Origin: Ekhidna sp051379705
Lineage (GTDB): Bacteria; Bacteroidota; Bacteroidia; Cytophagales; Cyclobacteriaceae
Direction: 5' to 3'
DNA length: 64,000 nt
Assembly (NCBI RefSeq): GCF_051379705.1
Contig: NZ_CP179868.1
Location: forward strand, 3,720,001-3,784,000
Under the pieces are notes generated by a model. It searched no databases and was not told the DNA's origin. It saw only the letters and a list, made by a program, of their open reading frames with translations. Shown piece by piece: positions 7,136-16,394 of the stretch. The position numbers were made by a program, and so were the translations under genes. Every line of letters begins with the position of its first letter. The first letter of the stretch is position 1.

Positions 7136-8875
7136 CTATATCCTGCTCTGATAGGTATAGAGCTCGAAATACCGTCCTTCCTTCGCGATCAACTCATCAT
7201 GCGTTCCCCGCTCCACAATTTCCCCTTCTTCTATGACTAGAATCTGATCTGCTTTGCGGATAGTGCTTAAACGGTGGGCAATAACGAACGTGGTTCGATC
7301 TTTCATCAAACCATCCAAACTCTTCTGGATGAATGTTTCACTCTCAGTATCAAGATTTGAAGTTGCTTCATCCAGGATGATTACTTTAGGATTGGCCAAT
7401 AGAGCCCGAGCAATGGATATCCGTTGCTTTTGACCACCGGATAGTTTTACTCCACGTTCACCAATTACCGTATCGAGTCCATTTTCAAATCGATCAGTAA
7501 ACTCATTGACGTAAGCTCCTTTAACCGCATCGATCAGCTCTGATTCAGTGGCGTCAGGTCTGGGGAATAAAATATTTTCACGGATTGTCCCTTCAAACAG
7601 GAAGTCATCCTGAAGAACAACACCGAGATGCTTTCGATAGCTGGATAGGTTTACTTTGGTAATATCATGTCCATCTATGGTGACATCTCCTTTCTTTGAA
7701 CTGAGAAATGTTGCAGCCAGACTAGCCGTTGTAGACTTCCCAGAGCCGGAGCTACCTACCAAAGCTGTGACAGATCCCGGAGGCGCTTTAAATGAGATTC
7801 CCTTTAAAACTTCTTTACCTTCTTCATAGGCGAATGAGACATTATTGAACTCGATATCTCCATTTACTTTATCCAAAATGATTGGACGGTCATCCACCAT
7901 ATCTTCGGGATCCATTTTCATAATTTCTTCCGTTCGATCCAATCCCGCAAAAGCCTCGGTCAGCTGACTGCCAATATTACTCATCTGGACAATAGGTGCG
8001 ATCATAAATGCTAGAAGCGAGATGAACGAGATTAATTCACCTGAGGTAAGCTCATTTTCAATCATAAAATAGCCACCCATTGCAAGAATACCAGCACTGG
8101 CAAAACCAATCAAAAAAGTGCCAGAGCTTGTTACCACAGCGGTTGCTGTCAAACTGGATTTCACATTCTCATAAAGCTTTCTTGCACCATCTTCAAATGT
8201 TTTATTTTCAGATGACTCAGCATTGAAACCTTTAATTACGCGTACGCCATTGAGTGTTTCTGTTAGCCGTCCGGTGACCTCCGCGTTGAGCTTGCCACGT
8301 TCTCTAAAGATTGGCCTGATTCTGCCAAAAGCTTTTAGAGCGATGAAAGCAAATAGCCCAACAGGAACCAAGGTAAAAATGGTCATGGAGGGACTAATAT
8401 TGATTAATAGAATCAGTGCGAGCACAGAGGTAATGGTGCCACCTATGAGCTGAACCAGACCTGTCCCTACAAGATTTCTTACTCCTTCTACGTCTGTCAT
8501 TATTCGAGAGACAAGCGCTCCAGACTTGTTATTATCAAAGAAATTGATTGGAAGGGAGAGGATTTTCTTTTGGACTTTTACCCTTAGTTCAGAAATAAGG
8601 AATTGAGCTTCCACACTGAGTATCCTTGTCAACAGAAATGATGAGATGGCTTGAACCGCAAGTGATATAACGATGACAATGACAATCAATTTGAGCATTT
8701 CAAAATCTTTGTTAGGCACCGCATCATCCAAAAGGTATTTAGTGGCAGCTGGCAAGACAAGTCCGGCAGGTCTGCTTATGATGATTAGGAGTAATCCAAT
8801 AAAGATGGTTTTTCTTCTCGGCCAGATGATGTTTCTAACTGCCCAGGCGAAGGTGACGTTTTTGTTTTTGCTCAT
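7136..8875 (-). CDS. ABC exporter half-transporter (MsbA-like, fused permease and ATPase)
   Basis: The 579-residue protein has a six-helix type I exporter domain (about 20-310) followed by an ABC ATPase (about 335-575). Walker A is GSSGSGKST near residue 374, the signature is LSGGQKQR, Walker B is VIILDEATSNLD, and the H-loop is 'IAHRLST'. This order makes it a homodimeric or heterodimeric exporter of the MsbA/multidrug group. In Bacteroidota one such gene normally serves as the lipid A flippase, but several paralogues exist, so I do not assign msbA. It stands as a single transcription unit. Confidence 0.85.
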   Translation of the reverse strand: MSKNKNVTFAWAVRNIIWPRRKTIFIGLLLIIISRPAGLVLPAATKYLLDDAVPNKDFEMLKLIVIVIVISLAVQAISSFLLTRILSVEAQFLISELRVKVQKKILSLPINFFDNNKSGALVSRIMTDVEGVRNLVGTGLVQLIGGTITSVLALILLINISPSMTIFTLVPVGLFAFIALKAFGRIRPIFRERGKLNAEVTGRLTETLNGVRVIKGFNAESSENKTFEDGARKLYENVKSSLTATAVVTSSGTFLIGFASAGILAMGGYFMIENELTSGELISFISLLAFMIAPIVQMSNIGSQLTEAFAGLDRTEEIMKMDPEDMVDDRPIILDKVNGDIEFNNVSFAYEEGKEVLKGISFKAPPGSVTALVGSSGSGKSTTASLAATFLSSKKGDVTIDGHDITKVNLSSYRKHLGVVLQDDFLFEGTIRENILFPRPDATESELIDAVKGAYVNEFTDRFENGLDTVIGERGVKLSGGQKQRISIARALLANPKVIILDEATSNLDTESETFIQKSLDGLMKDRTTFVIAHRLSTIRKADQILVIEEGEIVERGTHDELIAKEGRYFELYTYQSRI

Positions 8876-8956
8876 AAAGAAGATGTAACCTCGTTTTTAA
8901 AAAAATGGTTCTTAGTCAGTTTGGTTTACAAACTCTAAGGAAAGACTGTTTTGTTT

Positions 8957-9280
8957 TTATCGGGCACAGTTTACACACTTATTGCTTTCGGGCATCAAGA
9001 GAATTCTTCCAAGTGGAATGGGTTGCTTGCACTTGATGCAAAGGCCAAAATCTGGCTTGTCGATGTTATCCATTGCCTGATGCAATTTGGATAGCTTAAG
9101 CTCTGCTTGCCGCAAAGCTGATTCTGTGATGCTCTTATTGTTGATCGCATCCATTCTTGAAATTCTTCCAATAGAGTTGTCTAGAGTAACAGGTTTGCTT
9201 TGTTCTTTGTAGTCGGATATGAGCGATGCTGTCTTAGATATTTCTTCCTCGATTTTTTGTTTTATTTCATCGACTTCCAT
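8957..9280 (-). CDS. TraR/DksA-type C4 zinc-finger protein
   Basis: The 107-residue protein has a helical coiled-coil N-terminal part (about 1-80) and a C-terminal four-cysteine zinc finger: 'CIKCKQPIP' and 'NKCVNC', C-x2-C ... C-x2-C. It is shorter than classical DksA (about 150) and closer to the small TraR/YbiI-type and Bacteroidota DksA-like proteins. Members bind in the RNA polymerase secondary channel and modulate initiation. The acidic DxxDxA tip of true DksA is not obvious: 'NIDKPDFG' is at a comparable place just before the finger. A regulatory role is therefore likely but unproven. Confidence 0.85.
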   Translation of the reverse strand: MEVDEIKQKIEEEISKTASLISDYKEQSKPVTLDNSIGRISRMDAINNKSITESALRQAELKLSKLHQAMDNIDKPDFGLCIKCKQPIPLGRILLMPESNKCVNCAR

Positions 9281-9375
9281 TAGCTAAAAGTATCAAAAAG
9301 AATAGTGAATTCGATAATCTGACTATTTTTGTACTTATTAAAGAAAAATTTATCTTATAATTAGAACTACCAAAA

Positions 9376-10134
9376 ATGAAACACCTGAAAAAAATCACAC
9401 TGGTCGTAGCAATAGCAGCTTTACTATTTAGCGTATCATGTAGTAAGGACGATGATGGCACCATAGACCTGGCCGCTGTGGAATTTGCTTTTGACCAATC
9501 GAACCCGCCAATCGAGCAGGCTGTCATTAATAATCTGGTAAATTCAGATGATGAGAATGCTGCACTCACTGGTACTTACCTTTCTACAGCGAACTTGATG
9601 ACCATTTGGCTAAGTTATTTTAACCAACCTTCCAATGCGATTCAGGCAGATTCTCCAATTGGAGGTATTTGTGGTGATAATTCTGTCACATATACCTGGA
9701 CTTCAACAGCTGGCACGGAGAGCTTCACTGTGGCATATCAAATATGTGAGACAGATGAAGACTACATATTTCAGGTTTTCTGGTCAGTGAATGGCGGAGA
9801 CTTCCAGCAAATAATATATGCAGAAGAGTCTAAGGCGGAGCTTAGAAATGGATACATGCAATTGTTTGCTACTAATCCGAATGCGGAAGTAGGAAGTACA
9901 GTAGTACTTGAATATGCTTGGGTAGAAAGTGCTGACGGATCATTTGACTATACAGTTTCTAATGATGAGCAGGGCTTCCTAATGGAAATATCTGTTGAAG
10001 CTGATAACTCAGGGTCGCTTTCATATAGCTTTGATGGAGCACTCTACTACACGGCAACATGGGATGCTACTGGAAACTCCGGTACATATGCTTACTACTC
10101 AGATGGATCAGTGACAGAATCTGGTACTTGGTAA
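9376..10134 (+). CDS. Secreted lipoprotein of unknown function
   Basis: A signal peptide ends in the lipobox 'FSVSCSKDDDG', with C22 as the lipidated cysteine. The run of acidic residues just after it resembles the surface-export signal of Bacteroidota lipoproteins. The mature part (about 230 residues) is rich in serine, tyrosine, tryptophan and acidic residues, with repeated short beta-strand patterns such as 'YTWTSTAGTESFTV' and 'YYSDGSVTESGTW', suggesting a beta-sandwich or barrel-like fold. No catalytic motif is visible. TATTTTTG at 9324-9331 could be its -7 promoter element. It is a single gene, closed by a strong bidirectional terminator. Confidence 0.8.
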   Translation: MKHLKKITLVVAIAALLFSVSCSKDDDGTIDLAAVEFAFDQSNPPIEQAVINNLVNSDDENAALTGTYLSTANLMTIWLSYFNQPSNAIQADSPIGGICGDNSVTYTWTSTAGTESFTVAYQICETDEDYIFQVFWSVNGGDFQQIIYAEESKAELRNGYMQLFATNPNAEVGSTVVLEYAWVESADGSFDYTVSNDEQGFLMEISVEADNSGSLSYSFDGALYYTATWDATGNSGTYAYYSDGSVTESGTW

Positions 10135-10159
10135 CAAAGGAATTTGATCCAAATAAAAA

Positions 10160-10188
10160 GCGATTCGGATGACCGAATCGCTTTTTTT
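10160..10188. terminator. Bidirectional rho-independent terminator
   Basis: GCGATTCGG (10160-10168), loop ATGA, CCGAATCGC (10173-10181), with an A run on the left and a seven-T run on the right. It serves the lipoprotein gene on the plus strand and the convergent cupin operon on the minus strand. Confidence 0.92.
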
Positions 10189-10519
10189 ATGAGCTGGTAT
10201 TCAAATAATCTTCCCTTACCGGACAAAAGACGTCCATCAGTTTGCAGGCTGTTATTGCAACTCCTGAATGAAGAACATTGGATGGAATAATGGCTACATC
10301 ACCCGGCTTTAAACGCTTTGTTTCGCCAGCCACTGTCAATTCATATTCTCCTTCAATAACCTGCGCCACTTGCTCATGATGATGCGAATGTTCCGGAAGA
10401 GGACTTCCTTCTTTCACATCCCAGAAAGCAAACGTCATGCTATTGCTATGAACAAAACGAACAGTATATCCTGGCAGGATTTCCTTGGGCTGAATAGTTT
10501 CTAAATTATCAAACGGCAT
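10187..10519 (-). CDS. Small single-domain cupin protein
   Basis: The 110-residue protein has one cupin barrel. Motif 1 is 'EGSPLPEHSHHHEQVAQVIEGEYEL', with histidines and glutamate placed as metal ligands. Motif 2 is 'LKPGDVAIIPSNVLHSGV', with the final histidine ligand. Such small cupins bind a divalent metal and range from dioxygenases to sensors; the substrate cannot be told. It is last in a three-gene minus-strand group, 3 bases after the SnoaL-like lipoprotein gene, and its stop abuts a terminator. Confidence 0.85.
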   Translation of the reverse strand: MPFDNLETIQPKEILPGYTVRFVHSNSMTFAFWDVKEGSPLPEHSHHHEQVAQVIEGEYELTVAGETKRLKPGDVAIIPSNVLHSGVAITACKLMDVFCPVREDYLNTSS

Positions 10520-10522
10520 TTT

Positions 10523-10990
10523 TTATTTGTTTAGGCTGGTCCACATTCTGGAAACAATCAACCAGTTTCCATCATCATTTTTTTTGTAAACCGTGGTTGC
10601 ATGGGAAGTTGATTCTTTGGTCATGCTGAAATCACCGGACGTATAGGTGAAATTTAATGTTCCGATTTCCAATGAGTATGCCATGGAATCAGTTCCCTGA
10701 AGATCTAGCAGCTCCACAGAATATGAATGTATGATTGTCTTAGAACTATCATTTGGAAACCAATAATTTTCAATTTTTTCACTTCCTTTTATAGGAGAGA
10801 GGCCACTCGGTATAATTACCGCATCCTTGGCAAAAAGTCCAACCACGGTCTCGCTATCATCGGCAAGCCAACCGTTGACATAATTTCTTCGAATCCGATT
10901 GATTGCTTCTTCATCCGAAACGTCAAATGATCCTTGCTCAGAACAAGAGAAAATTGAAGAGACGAGCAATGCTAAAAATATGGTTTTCAT
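10523..10990 (-). CDS. SnoaL/DUF4440-like lipoprotein (NTF2 fold)
   Basis: The 155-residue protein has a lipoprotein signal, 'LVSSIFSCSEQG', with C16 as the lipidated residue. A single NTF2-like domain follows: 'AINRIRRNYVNGWLADDSETVVGLFAKDAVIIPSG' is the typical opening of DUF4440/SnoaL_3 proteins, and 'NWLIVSRMWTSL' the typical closing strand. These bind small molecules or act as isomerases, but the activity cannot be predicted here. Its ATG overlaps the stop of the upstream gene (ATGA), so it is translationally coupled. Confidence 0.8.
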   Translation of the reverse strand: MKTIFLALLVSSIFSCSEQGSFDVSDEEAINRIRRNYVNGWLADDSETVVGLFAKDAVIIPSGLSPIKGSEKIENYWFPNDSSKTIIHSYSVELLDLQGTDSMAYSLEIGTLNFTYTSGDFSMTKESTSHATTVYKKNDDGNWLIVSRMWTSLNK

Positions 10991-11337
10991 TTTTTCTTGG
11001 TTGGCTTAGGTTTTAGTGTTTTTGCAAATTCATGACTCTTTCGGATGTATTCCGACAGCTCTTTGGTTTTCTTGAGAAGATCATCAGGAACATGGACATA
11101 CCCACGCATCGTCGCTCCGTATGAAATGGCCGGTCCTGCATTATATTTTTTCATGAATGCCTCCTTATCGTCTTCCGATAATCGAATCGCAACATAGCCT
11201 TCCTTAGCTACAAAGGAGTACATGTTTCCATTGATTGATGTGTATGGCATGTTTTTACCTTTTTGCTCCAACCCAATTGTCGCGAGTAGGTCGGAGTAGA
11301 GTAGAAGGGTTTCTTCGGATGCTTTACTAGTAGCCAT
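10987..11337 (-). CDS. TfoX N-terminal-like / YjhX-type small protein of unknown function
   Basis: A 116-residue cytosolic protein. A longer frame begins at a TTG (11361), but ATG 11337, giving MATSKASEETLLLY, is the natural start. The pattern 'YSDLLATIGLEQKGKNMPYTSINGNMYSFVAKEGYVAIRL' resembles the TfoX N-terminal domain family, in which a small alpha/beta domain is used alone. The C-terminus is lysine-rich. Function is unknown in stand-alone members. It heads the three-gene group with the SnoaL-like lipoprotein and the cupin. Confidence 0.6.
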   Translation of the reverse strand: MATSKASEETLLLYSDLLATIGLEQKGKNMPYTSINGNMYSFVAKEGYVAIRLSEDDKEAFMKKYNAGPAISYGATMRGYVHVPDDLLKKTKELSEYIRKSHEFAKTLKPKPTKKK

Positions 11338-11456
11338 TGGCTTGTAGTTTGAATACCACAAGTTAATATATTCAGCCTCATGGTGAGTTTGATAAAGTTA
11401 AAACCAGACTTGATCCGAAGAAATCGCGATTCGAAAGCAGCGTAAGAAAACCTCGA

Positions 11457-12047
11457 CTAAATATACCCTTGAGCTAAGAGTTTTCTATGAATAGCCAGAC
11501 AAATCCACGCGTCAGTAGCCGCGTATTTGAGCTGAGCAGGAGAAAGCGTCTCATTTTCCCAGTTGGATACTTGTTGATTTTTAGAAATTCTTGATTCAAG
11601 AAAAACTGCTGCTAACTTTTTGACGCCCATGTGTTTAACACCTAGTTCCCGCACAACATCATTTAAATCCGTGAAATTCTTGGGCTTAAATTTTCTTGCC
11701 TTGTTTAAGTCTTTCAAATCGTCATCAATGCTGATGCCGAGCTTCAAAATAGACGAATCTGCCATGAGATCGAATAGCGAGGAAGGATAGCCCATATTAT
11801 TTAGCCGAAATAGGTACGCATCCTCCATAGTGGAAAGCTGAACCATAGCCGTATGATTATACTCGCCCTTATTGAAGGTTGGTTTCTTCTCAGTATCAAA
11901 ACCAAGTGTATCAAACTTTCTTAACTCGTTGACTGCTTTTTTACAGTCCTCCTCCGTATCCAGTGTATGAATTTCACCTTCAAATGCAAGTAGGGGAAGG
12001 GACCGAAGCTCTTCTTTAGTAATATGTTCGGCAAAACGATTATTCAC
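11457..12047 (-). CDS. 3'-5' exonuclease of the RNase D / DEDDy superfamily
   Basis: The 196-residue protein is a stand-alone DEDD exonuclease domain. Motif I is 'LGFDTEKKPTF' (aspartate and glutamate metal ligands), motif II 'KLGISIDDDLKDL', and motif III 'YAATDAWICLAIHRKL' (Y-x3-D). It lacks the HRDC domains of RNase D. Such short proteins in Bacteroidota act on RNA or DNA 3' ends; the substrate is not known. It overlaps the end of the NhaC gene by 8 bases on the same strand, suggesting coupling. Confidence 0.88.
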   Translation of the reverse strand: MNNRFAEHITKEELRSLPLLAFEGEIHTLDTEEDCKKAVNELRKFDTLGFDTEKKPTFNKGEYNHTAMVQLSTMEDAYLFRLNNMGYPSSLFDLMADSSILKLGISIDDDLKDLNKARKFKPKNFTDLNDVVRELGVKHMGVKKLAAVFLESRISKNQQVSNWENETLSPAQLKYAATDAWICLAIHRKLLAQGYI

Positions 12048-13545
12048 CTTTACCAGCTAATTTTTTGATTTTGTAGCCTGTGTATGCCACTAATATTGTC
12101 ATAAAAGGACTTATAATATTGAAGAAGCAGTAAGGTAGGTAAGTGCCTGTTGAAACGCCAAGGACACTTGCATGATAGGCTCCACATGTGTTCCATGGAA
12201 TAAGCACAGAAGTCACCGTTCCGGAATCTTCTAGTGATCTACTTAAGTTCTCAGGAGCAAGGCCTTTTTCTCTATATGTATCAGCATACATTCGACCCGG
12301 TACAACAATGGCAAGGTATTGATCGGATGCGGTTGCATTAAAGAATATACAAGTTCCCACAGTTGATGAAATCAAGGATCCGGTTGATCTTACTTTTGAA
12401 ATAATTGCAGTAGCAATTCTTTTCAGCATGCCCGATCTTTCCATTACGCCACCAAAAATCATTGCTGATAGAATAAGCCAGATGGTGCCCAGCATCCCTG
12501 ACATCCCTGAAGCGCTCAGTAGACCTTGATCATCTAATAATTGATTTCCTGTAGTAAATGAAATGTCTCCAAACATTGCCTGCATAGTGCCGATGAATGA
12601 ATTAGTAAGACCAGGAGCGGAATTTGAAAATGATTCATATAGAATACCATCAAAGGAAGCTGTGGCTGCTACCTCGTTAACTAAGTTTGGTTGGAAAACC
12701 AGCGCGAAAATAGCACCCAGTAAAGTGCCAATTAGTAAAGCTGGAAGTGCTGGCATTTTTTTCACAATTAAAACCACCACTACAATAGGAACGATGAAAA
12801 GCCAACCGGAAATATTGAAGGTTCCATCTATAGCCGAGAGTATTGCTTCTTTTCCTTCAATGGCTCCATCACTGGTATTTGTAAACCCGATAATGAGGAA
12901 AATCAGGAGTGCTAAAATGATTGACGGTACCGTTGTAATCGTCATGTAACGAATATGGGTAAATAGGTCGGTGCCTGCCATAGCAGGAGCCAGATTAGTG
13001 GTGTCAGATAGTGGAGACATCTTATCTCCGAAATAGGCGCCTGATAATATGGCACCTGCAACCAAACCTTCCGAGATGCCGAGTGCCTGACCAATGCCGA
13101 TCAAAGCGATACCAACGGTGGCAGCAGTAGTCCATGAACTACCTGTGGCAATGGAAACAATGGAGCAAACGATACATGCAGCTACAAGGAATATTGTTGG
13201 ATTCAATATTTGCAAACCGTAGTAAATCATCGCTGGGACAACACCGCTAAGCATCCAGGTTCCGGCAAGTGCGCCGATCAAAAGAAGAATAAGGATAGAT
13301 GCCATAGCTGAGCTAATGCTTTTAACTATTCCATCCTGAATTTCCTGCCACCTGTAGCCTATTCGAATAGCAACTAGCGTAGCGACACCAGCAGAAAGAA
13401 TGAGTACGATTTGGTTTGAACCTCCCAGTGCTTCACTTCCAAAAATACCAACATTGACCACCAGGATTAGGATTAGGAAAATGATTGGAATGAATGATTC
13501 TAATAAGGTAGGTTCTCGCTTTGTTGTCATAGTGTGTCTTTTCAC
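12040..13545 (-). CDS. nhaC: Na+/H+ antiporter of the NhaC family
   Basis: The 501-residue polytopic membrane protein has about 11-12 predicted helices. Family hallmarks include 'TGSSWTTAATVGIALIGIGQALG', 'GAYFGDKMSPLSDTTNLAPAMAG' (conserved NhaC loop with charged and polar residues in the membrane) and 'NATASDQYLAIVVPGRMY'. It should exchange Na+ for H+ and so set sodium and pH balance, fitting a marine-type organism. Either M1 or M6 (13530) could be the start. The exonuclease gene follows with an 8-base overlap. Confidence 0.9.
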   Translation of the reverse strand: MKRHTMTTKREPTLLESFIPIIFLILILVVNVGIFGSEALGGSNQIVLILSAGVATLVAIRIGYRWQEIQDGIVKSISSAMASILILLLIGALAGTWMLSGVVPAMIYYGLQILNPTIFLVAACIVCSIVSIATGSSWTTAATVGIALIGIGQALGISEGLVAGAILSGAYFGDKMSPLSDTTNLAPAMAGTDLFTHIRYMTITTVPSIILALLIFLIIGFTNTSDGAIEGKEAILSAIDGTFNISGWLFIVPIVVVVLIVKKMPALPALLIGTLLGAIFALVFQPNLVNEVAATASFDGILYESFSNSAPGLTNSFIGTMQAMFGDISFTTGNQLLDDQGLLSASGMSGMLGTIWLILSAMIFGGVMERSGMLKRIATAIISKVRSTGSLISSTVGTCIFFNATASDQYLAIVVPGRMYADTYREKGLAPENLSRSLEDSGTVTSVLIPWNTCGAYHASVLGVSTGTYLPYCFFNIISPFMTILVAYTGYKIKKLAGKGE

Positions 13546-13579
13546 GAACCCTCGAAAATAGAGGTTTTCATTTAGACTG

Positions 13580-13587
13580 TAAATTTG
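13580..13587 (+). promoter_or_regulatory. Bacteroidota -7 promoter element before the thioredoxin-like gene
   Basis: TAAATTTG matches TAnnTTTG exactly; no clear -33 TTTG is present. Transcription would start near 13593, so an ATG at 13592 would have no leader. This supports translation from 13622. Confidence 0.5.
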
Positions 13588-13621
13588 TAGAATGAAAAGT
13601 ATCTATGGCAATGCAGAAAAT

Positions 13622-14209
13622 ATGACAAGATTGTCCCTAATATGTGTACTTTTTTTTCTTTCAATCAATTCGTTTGCCCAGCTAGAGTTTAATGATACTC
13701 TTCTCGACTTGGATGGAAATCAGATTGCAATGAATGAATTAAAGACAGATGATATTCCTTCCATGATATACTTCTGGAATATGGGATGCACACCCTGTAT
13801 ATTGACATTCAATTACATAAGGAAGAATGAGGGAGAATGGAAATCCAAGGGATTCAGAATCATAGCTGTAGCTATTCAACCCTATAACGAAAAGATGGCT
13901 GAAAAAATTAAAACTCAACAATGGCCATTTGATATTTACTTCTATTCGGATTCAAAGCTGCTTAAAGATTTTCAAGAAGAATTCTTAAAGGAAACTAGGC
14001 AGATATCCTATCCACAAGCATTTATATATGATGCAGACTGGAACTTTATCAAGTTCAAGTCAGGTGGAAAGGTGATCTTAAAAGATGAATTTAAGAAGGA
14101 AGGATGGTCTGACGATTTAGTGCTTTCTCAAGCCATGGAGAACGGAGAATATTCAAAATTGACAACTGATTTGTCGATTTATTATCTGATTAGAAGTTCC
14201 ATTAAATAA
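13622..14209 (+). CDS. Secreted thioredoxin-like (TlpA/ResA-type) protein
   Basis: From ATG 13622 the product starts MTRLSLICVLFFLSINSFAQ, a clean signal peptide; the ATG at 13592 adds ten residues in front of it and coincides with the likely transcription start. The mature protein has the thioredoxin-like pattern, with 'YFWNMGCTPCILTFNYI' holding the redox pair C-T-P-C and 'FRIIAVAIQPY' as the next strand. The expected cis-proline is probably in 'RQISYPQAFIYD'. It would reduce or oxidise thiols in the periplasm. It is monocistronic. Confidence 0.82.
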   Translation: MTRLSLICVLFFLSINSFAQLEFNDTLLDLDGNQIAMNELKTDDIPSMIYFWNMGCTPCILTFNYIRKNEGEWKSKGFRIIAVAIQPYNEKMAEKIKTQQWPFDIYFYSDSKLLKDFQEEFLKETRQISYPQAFIYDADWNFIKFKSGGKVILKDEFKKEGWSDDLVLSQAMENGEYSKLTTDLSIYYLIRSSIK

Positions 14210-14212
14210 TTC

Positions 14213-15079
14213 TTATTCCCAGGCCCAACACGGCTCTCCGTGGTAGGCACTTACACGAGTAATTTGCTCCACATTGGATCCATCGCTATTCATTACGAAA
14301 ATGTGATCTTCGCCATCACGCGTTGAATGGAAAGCAATTCGATCTGAAATAGGAGACCAGGCCAGTTCAGTGTCGTTATAATCGTTAGAAGTGATTTGAC
14401 TTGATTTGCCTGACTTCAGATTCAATACAAAGACATCATTCCTATCAGGTTTTCCTTCTTCATAGTATTGAGTAGTGTAGGCAAGCTTATTTCCATCTGG
14501 CGACCATGTTAAATACTTTTCAACTTCATCGTTATTGGTCAGCCTACGAGTGGACCGGTCTTCTAGATGGTAAAGATAAACCTCATTATTCCCCTCTCGA
14601 TCAGAGATATAAGCAATTTGATTGGATTGCCAAGACCATTTGGCTCTGCCGTTATAAGACTTTGTGTCGCTAATTGTGTCTTGAGAACTGCCATCGATAT
14701 TGGCGAGTATTAGAGCTGAAAAATCCCCGATATTGACTTGAGATACGAGCTTCTTTCCGTCCGGAGAAAGATTGAATTCTTGCTGTCCATAGGTTTCTAA
14801 AGAAATAGGCTGTCCACTGAGATCCATATTGGCAATGAGGAAGGAATCATTCTCGTATGAATAATAAATGACCGAACCTAATATCTCATTCCACATAGGA
14901 GCATAGTCAAATCCGGGATTGTTTGTCAACTGCTTCTCATTACCATCGAGATCATTGAGAAAGATGTTGTAATCCTTGTCTCTCACCGATAGATAAAGCA
15001 GCGACTCAGTTTTCTTATCGGTTTTTTTGCAAGAGATAAATGACCCGATGAGGATTAATCCAATGATGTATTTGAGCAT
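14213..15079 (-). CDS. TolB-like beta-propeller lipoprotein
   Basis: The 288-residue protein starts with a lipobox 'LIGSFISCKKTD' (C17). The mature part holds about five PD40/WD40-like blades, with repeats of the type 'YISDREGNNEVYLYHLEDRSTRRLTNN', 'LTWSPDGNKLAYTTQ' and 'LAWSPISDRIAFHSTRDGEDHIFVMNSDGS'. These are typical of the TolB C-terminal propeller and of Bacteroidota periplasmic sensors or binding proteins. It is not TolB itself, since the N-terminal TolB domain is absent. It begins one base after the stop of the ABC1 kinase gene, so the two are co-transcribed. Confidence 0.85.
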   Translation of the reverse strand: MLKYIIGLILIGSFISCKKTDKKTESLLYLSVRDKDYNIFLNDLDGNEKQLTNNPGFDYAPMWNEILGSVIYYSYENDSFLIANMDLSGQPISLETYGQQEFNLSPDGKKLVSQVNIGDFSALILANIDGSSQDTISDTKSYNGRAKWSWQSNQIAYISDREGNNEVYLYHLEDRSTRRLTNNDEVEKYLTWSPDGNKLAYTTQYYEEGKPDRNDVFVLNLKSGKSSQITSNDYNDTELAWSPISDRIAFHSTRDGEDHIFVMNSDGSNVEQITRVSAYHGEPCWAWE

Positions 15080-15080
15080 A

Positions 15081-16394
15081 TTAAGCTATACTTAAGAATT
15101 GAATTTTCGAACAATCAACTTTTGCTTTGAGTGAATGCAAGATGTTGTACAAGCCAAAAAAGGTGCGATTGAAGTATATGAAATGTCGAGAACCTCGTGC
15201 CTGCAAACGACTCATTTCTGGATCTTTTGATAATTGCTCTCCTTTTTGATAAATCTCAGTGAAGAATGCGTCATCACTAAAATCAAATTCACCCTCATTA
15301 AAAGGCCTGCTCAATAGTTTGATCAAATCGGTAAACATTGTGGTTACGATTTTCACATCTTTCTCAGGATCGGACGGACGGATTATTTCAAGTTCTCTGA
15401 ATAACTCATCTACACGCTGCGGATTATCTAATACAGCATAGCTGGCCAGCTCGAAGTATGCCTGATAGAAGTCATTTGGAATATGCTTAATACAACCAAA
15501 ATCAATAACTCCAAGATCGTTACCCTCATTGATAATGAAGTTGCCAGGATGTGGATCAGCATGCATCATCCGCAGCTCATGCATCTGAAACATGTAGAAA
15601 TTCCATAGGATTTGGCCTAAACGATCTCTGCTTGCTTGACTCTGCTCCCGTTTCATCCAGGCACCAATTGGCTCTCCTTCCAGCCAGCTCATGGTCAATA
15701 TTTGAGGAGCTGAAAGTTCAGGGTAATAAGTAGGGAAAAACACACCTTCAATTTCTTTACATTTTTCAGCAAAATCCATCGATTGCTTCAACTCTAACTC
15801 ATAATCGGCCTCCTCAAGAAGCTTTCCCTCGACCTCTTTCATATAAGGTTCCACTTCTTTCCCTTTTACCTTCATGAGTTTTAGTGCAAACGGTTTAGCA
15901 AGTTTGAGATCACTCTTGATGCTGTCTGCAACTCCTGGGTATTGCACTTTCACAGCCAGTTTGTTGCCTTTTAGCTCAGCTTTGTGAACCTGACCCATAG
16001 ACGCAGCGTTGCTGGCAGTCTTTCCAAATAGATCAAAGATTTCATTCGGATCTTTGCCAAGGTTGGCCACAAATGTCTTCTTCACAAGTGGATATGAAAG
16101 TGGAGGAGCACTGTATTGCGCCATGGCGAATTTATCAGAGTAAGCTTTTGGCAGGACGTTTTGATCCATACTTAAGAGCTGCGCCATCTTGAGAGCACTT
16201 CCCTTTAACTCGCTTAGCGAGTCGTAAATGTCTTTAGCGTTTTCGCTATCCAGCCCTTCTTTGTCCAGCTTGCCTTTGATAGCTGCTTTACTGTATGCTT
16301 TTATATAATTAGCACCCACCTTTGCACCAGTTGTAACAAACTTGCTGGCACGTTTTACTTTACCTATTGGTATTCTGTCGAGTTCTTTTGACAT
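15081..16394 (-). CDS. ABC1/UbiB-family atypical protein kinase
   Basis: The 437-residue protein follows the ABC1 (UbiB/AarF/COQ8) layout. The N-terminal KxGQ-like region reads 'LSELKGSALKMAQLLSMD', the alanine-rich loop 'ASNAASMGQVHKAEL', the ATP lysine lies in 'LAVKVQYPGV', the catalytic loop is 'MMHADPHPGNFII' and the metal motif 'GVIDFGCI'. Family members are ATPases acting on isoprenoid-quinone biosynthesis or lipid homeostasis at membranes. Its ATG overlaps the stop of the upstream TetR-like gene (TAATG), a regular pair in Bacteroidota. Assignment to ubiquinone synthesis is not justified, since these bacteria normally make menaquinone. Confidence 0.88.
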   Translation of the reverse strand: MSKELDRIPIGKVKRASKFVTTGAKVGANYIKAYSKAAIKGKLDKEGLDSENAKDIYDSLSELKGSALKMAQLLSMDQNVLPKAYSDKFAMAQYSAPPLSYPLVKKTFVANLGKDPNEIFDLFGKTASNAASMGQVHKAELKGNKLAVKVQYPGVADSIKSDLKLAKPFALKLMKVKGKEVEPYMKEVEGKLLEEADYELELKQSMDFAEKCKEIEGVFFPTYYPELSAPQILTMSWLEGEPIGAWMKREQSQASRDRLGQILWNFYMFQMHELRMMHADPHPGNFIINEGNDLGVIDFGCIKHIPNDFYQAYFELASYAVLDNPQRVDELFRELEIIRPSDPEKDVKIVTTMFTDLIKLLSRPFNEGEFDFSDDAFFTEIYQKGEQLSKDPEMSRLQARGSRHFIYFNRTFFGLYNILHSLKAKVDCSKIQFLSIA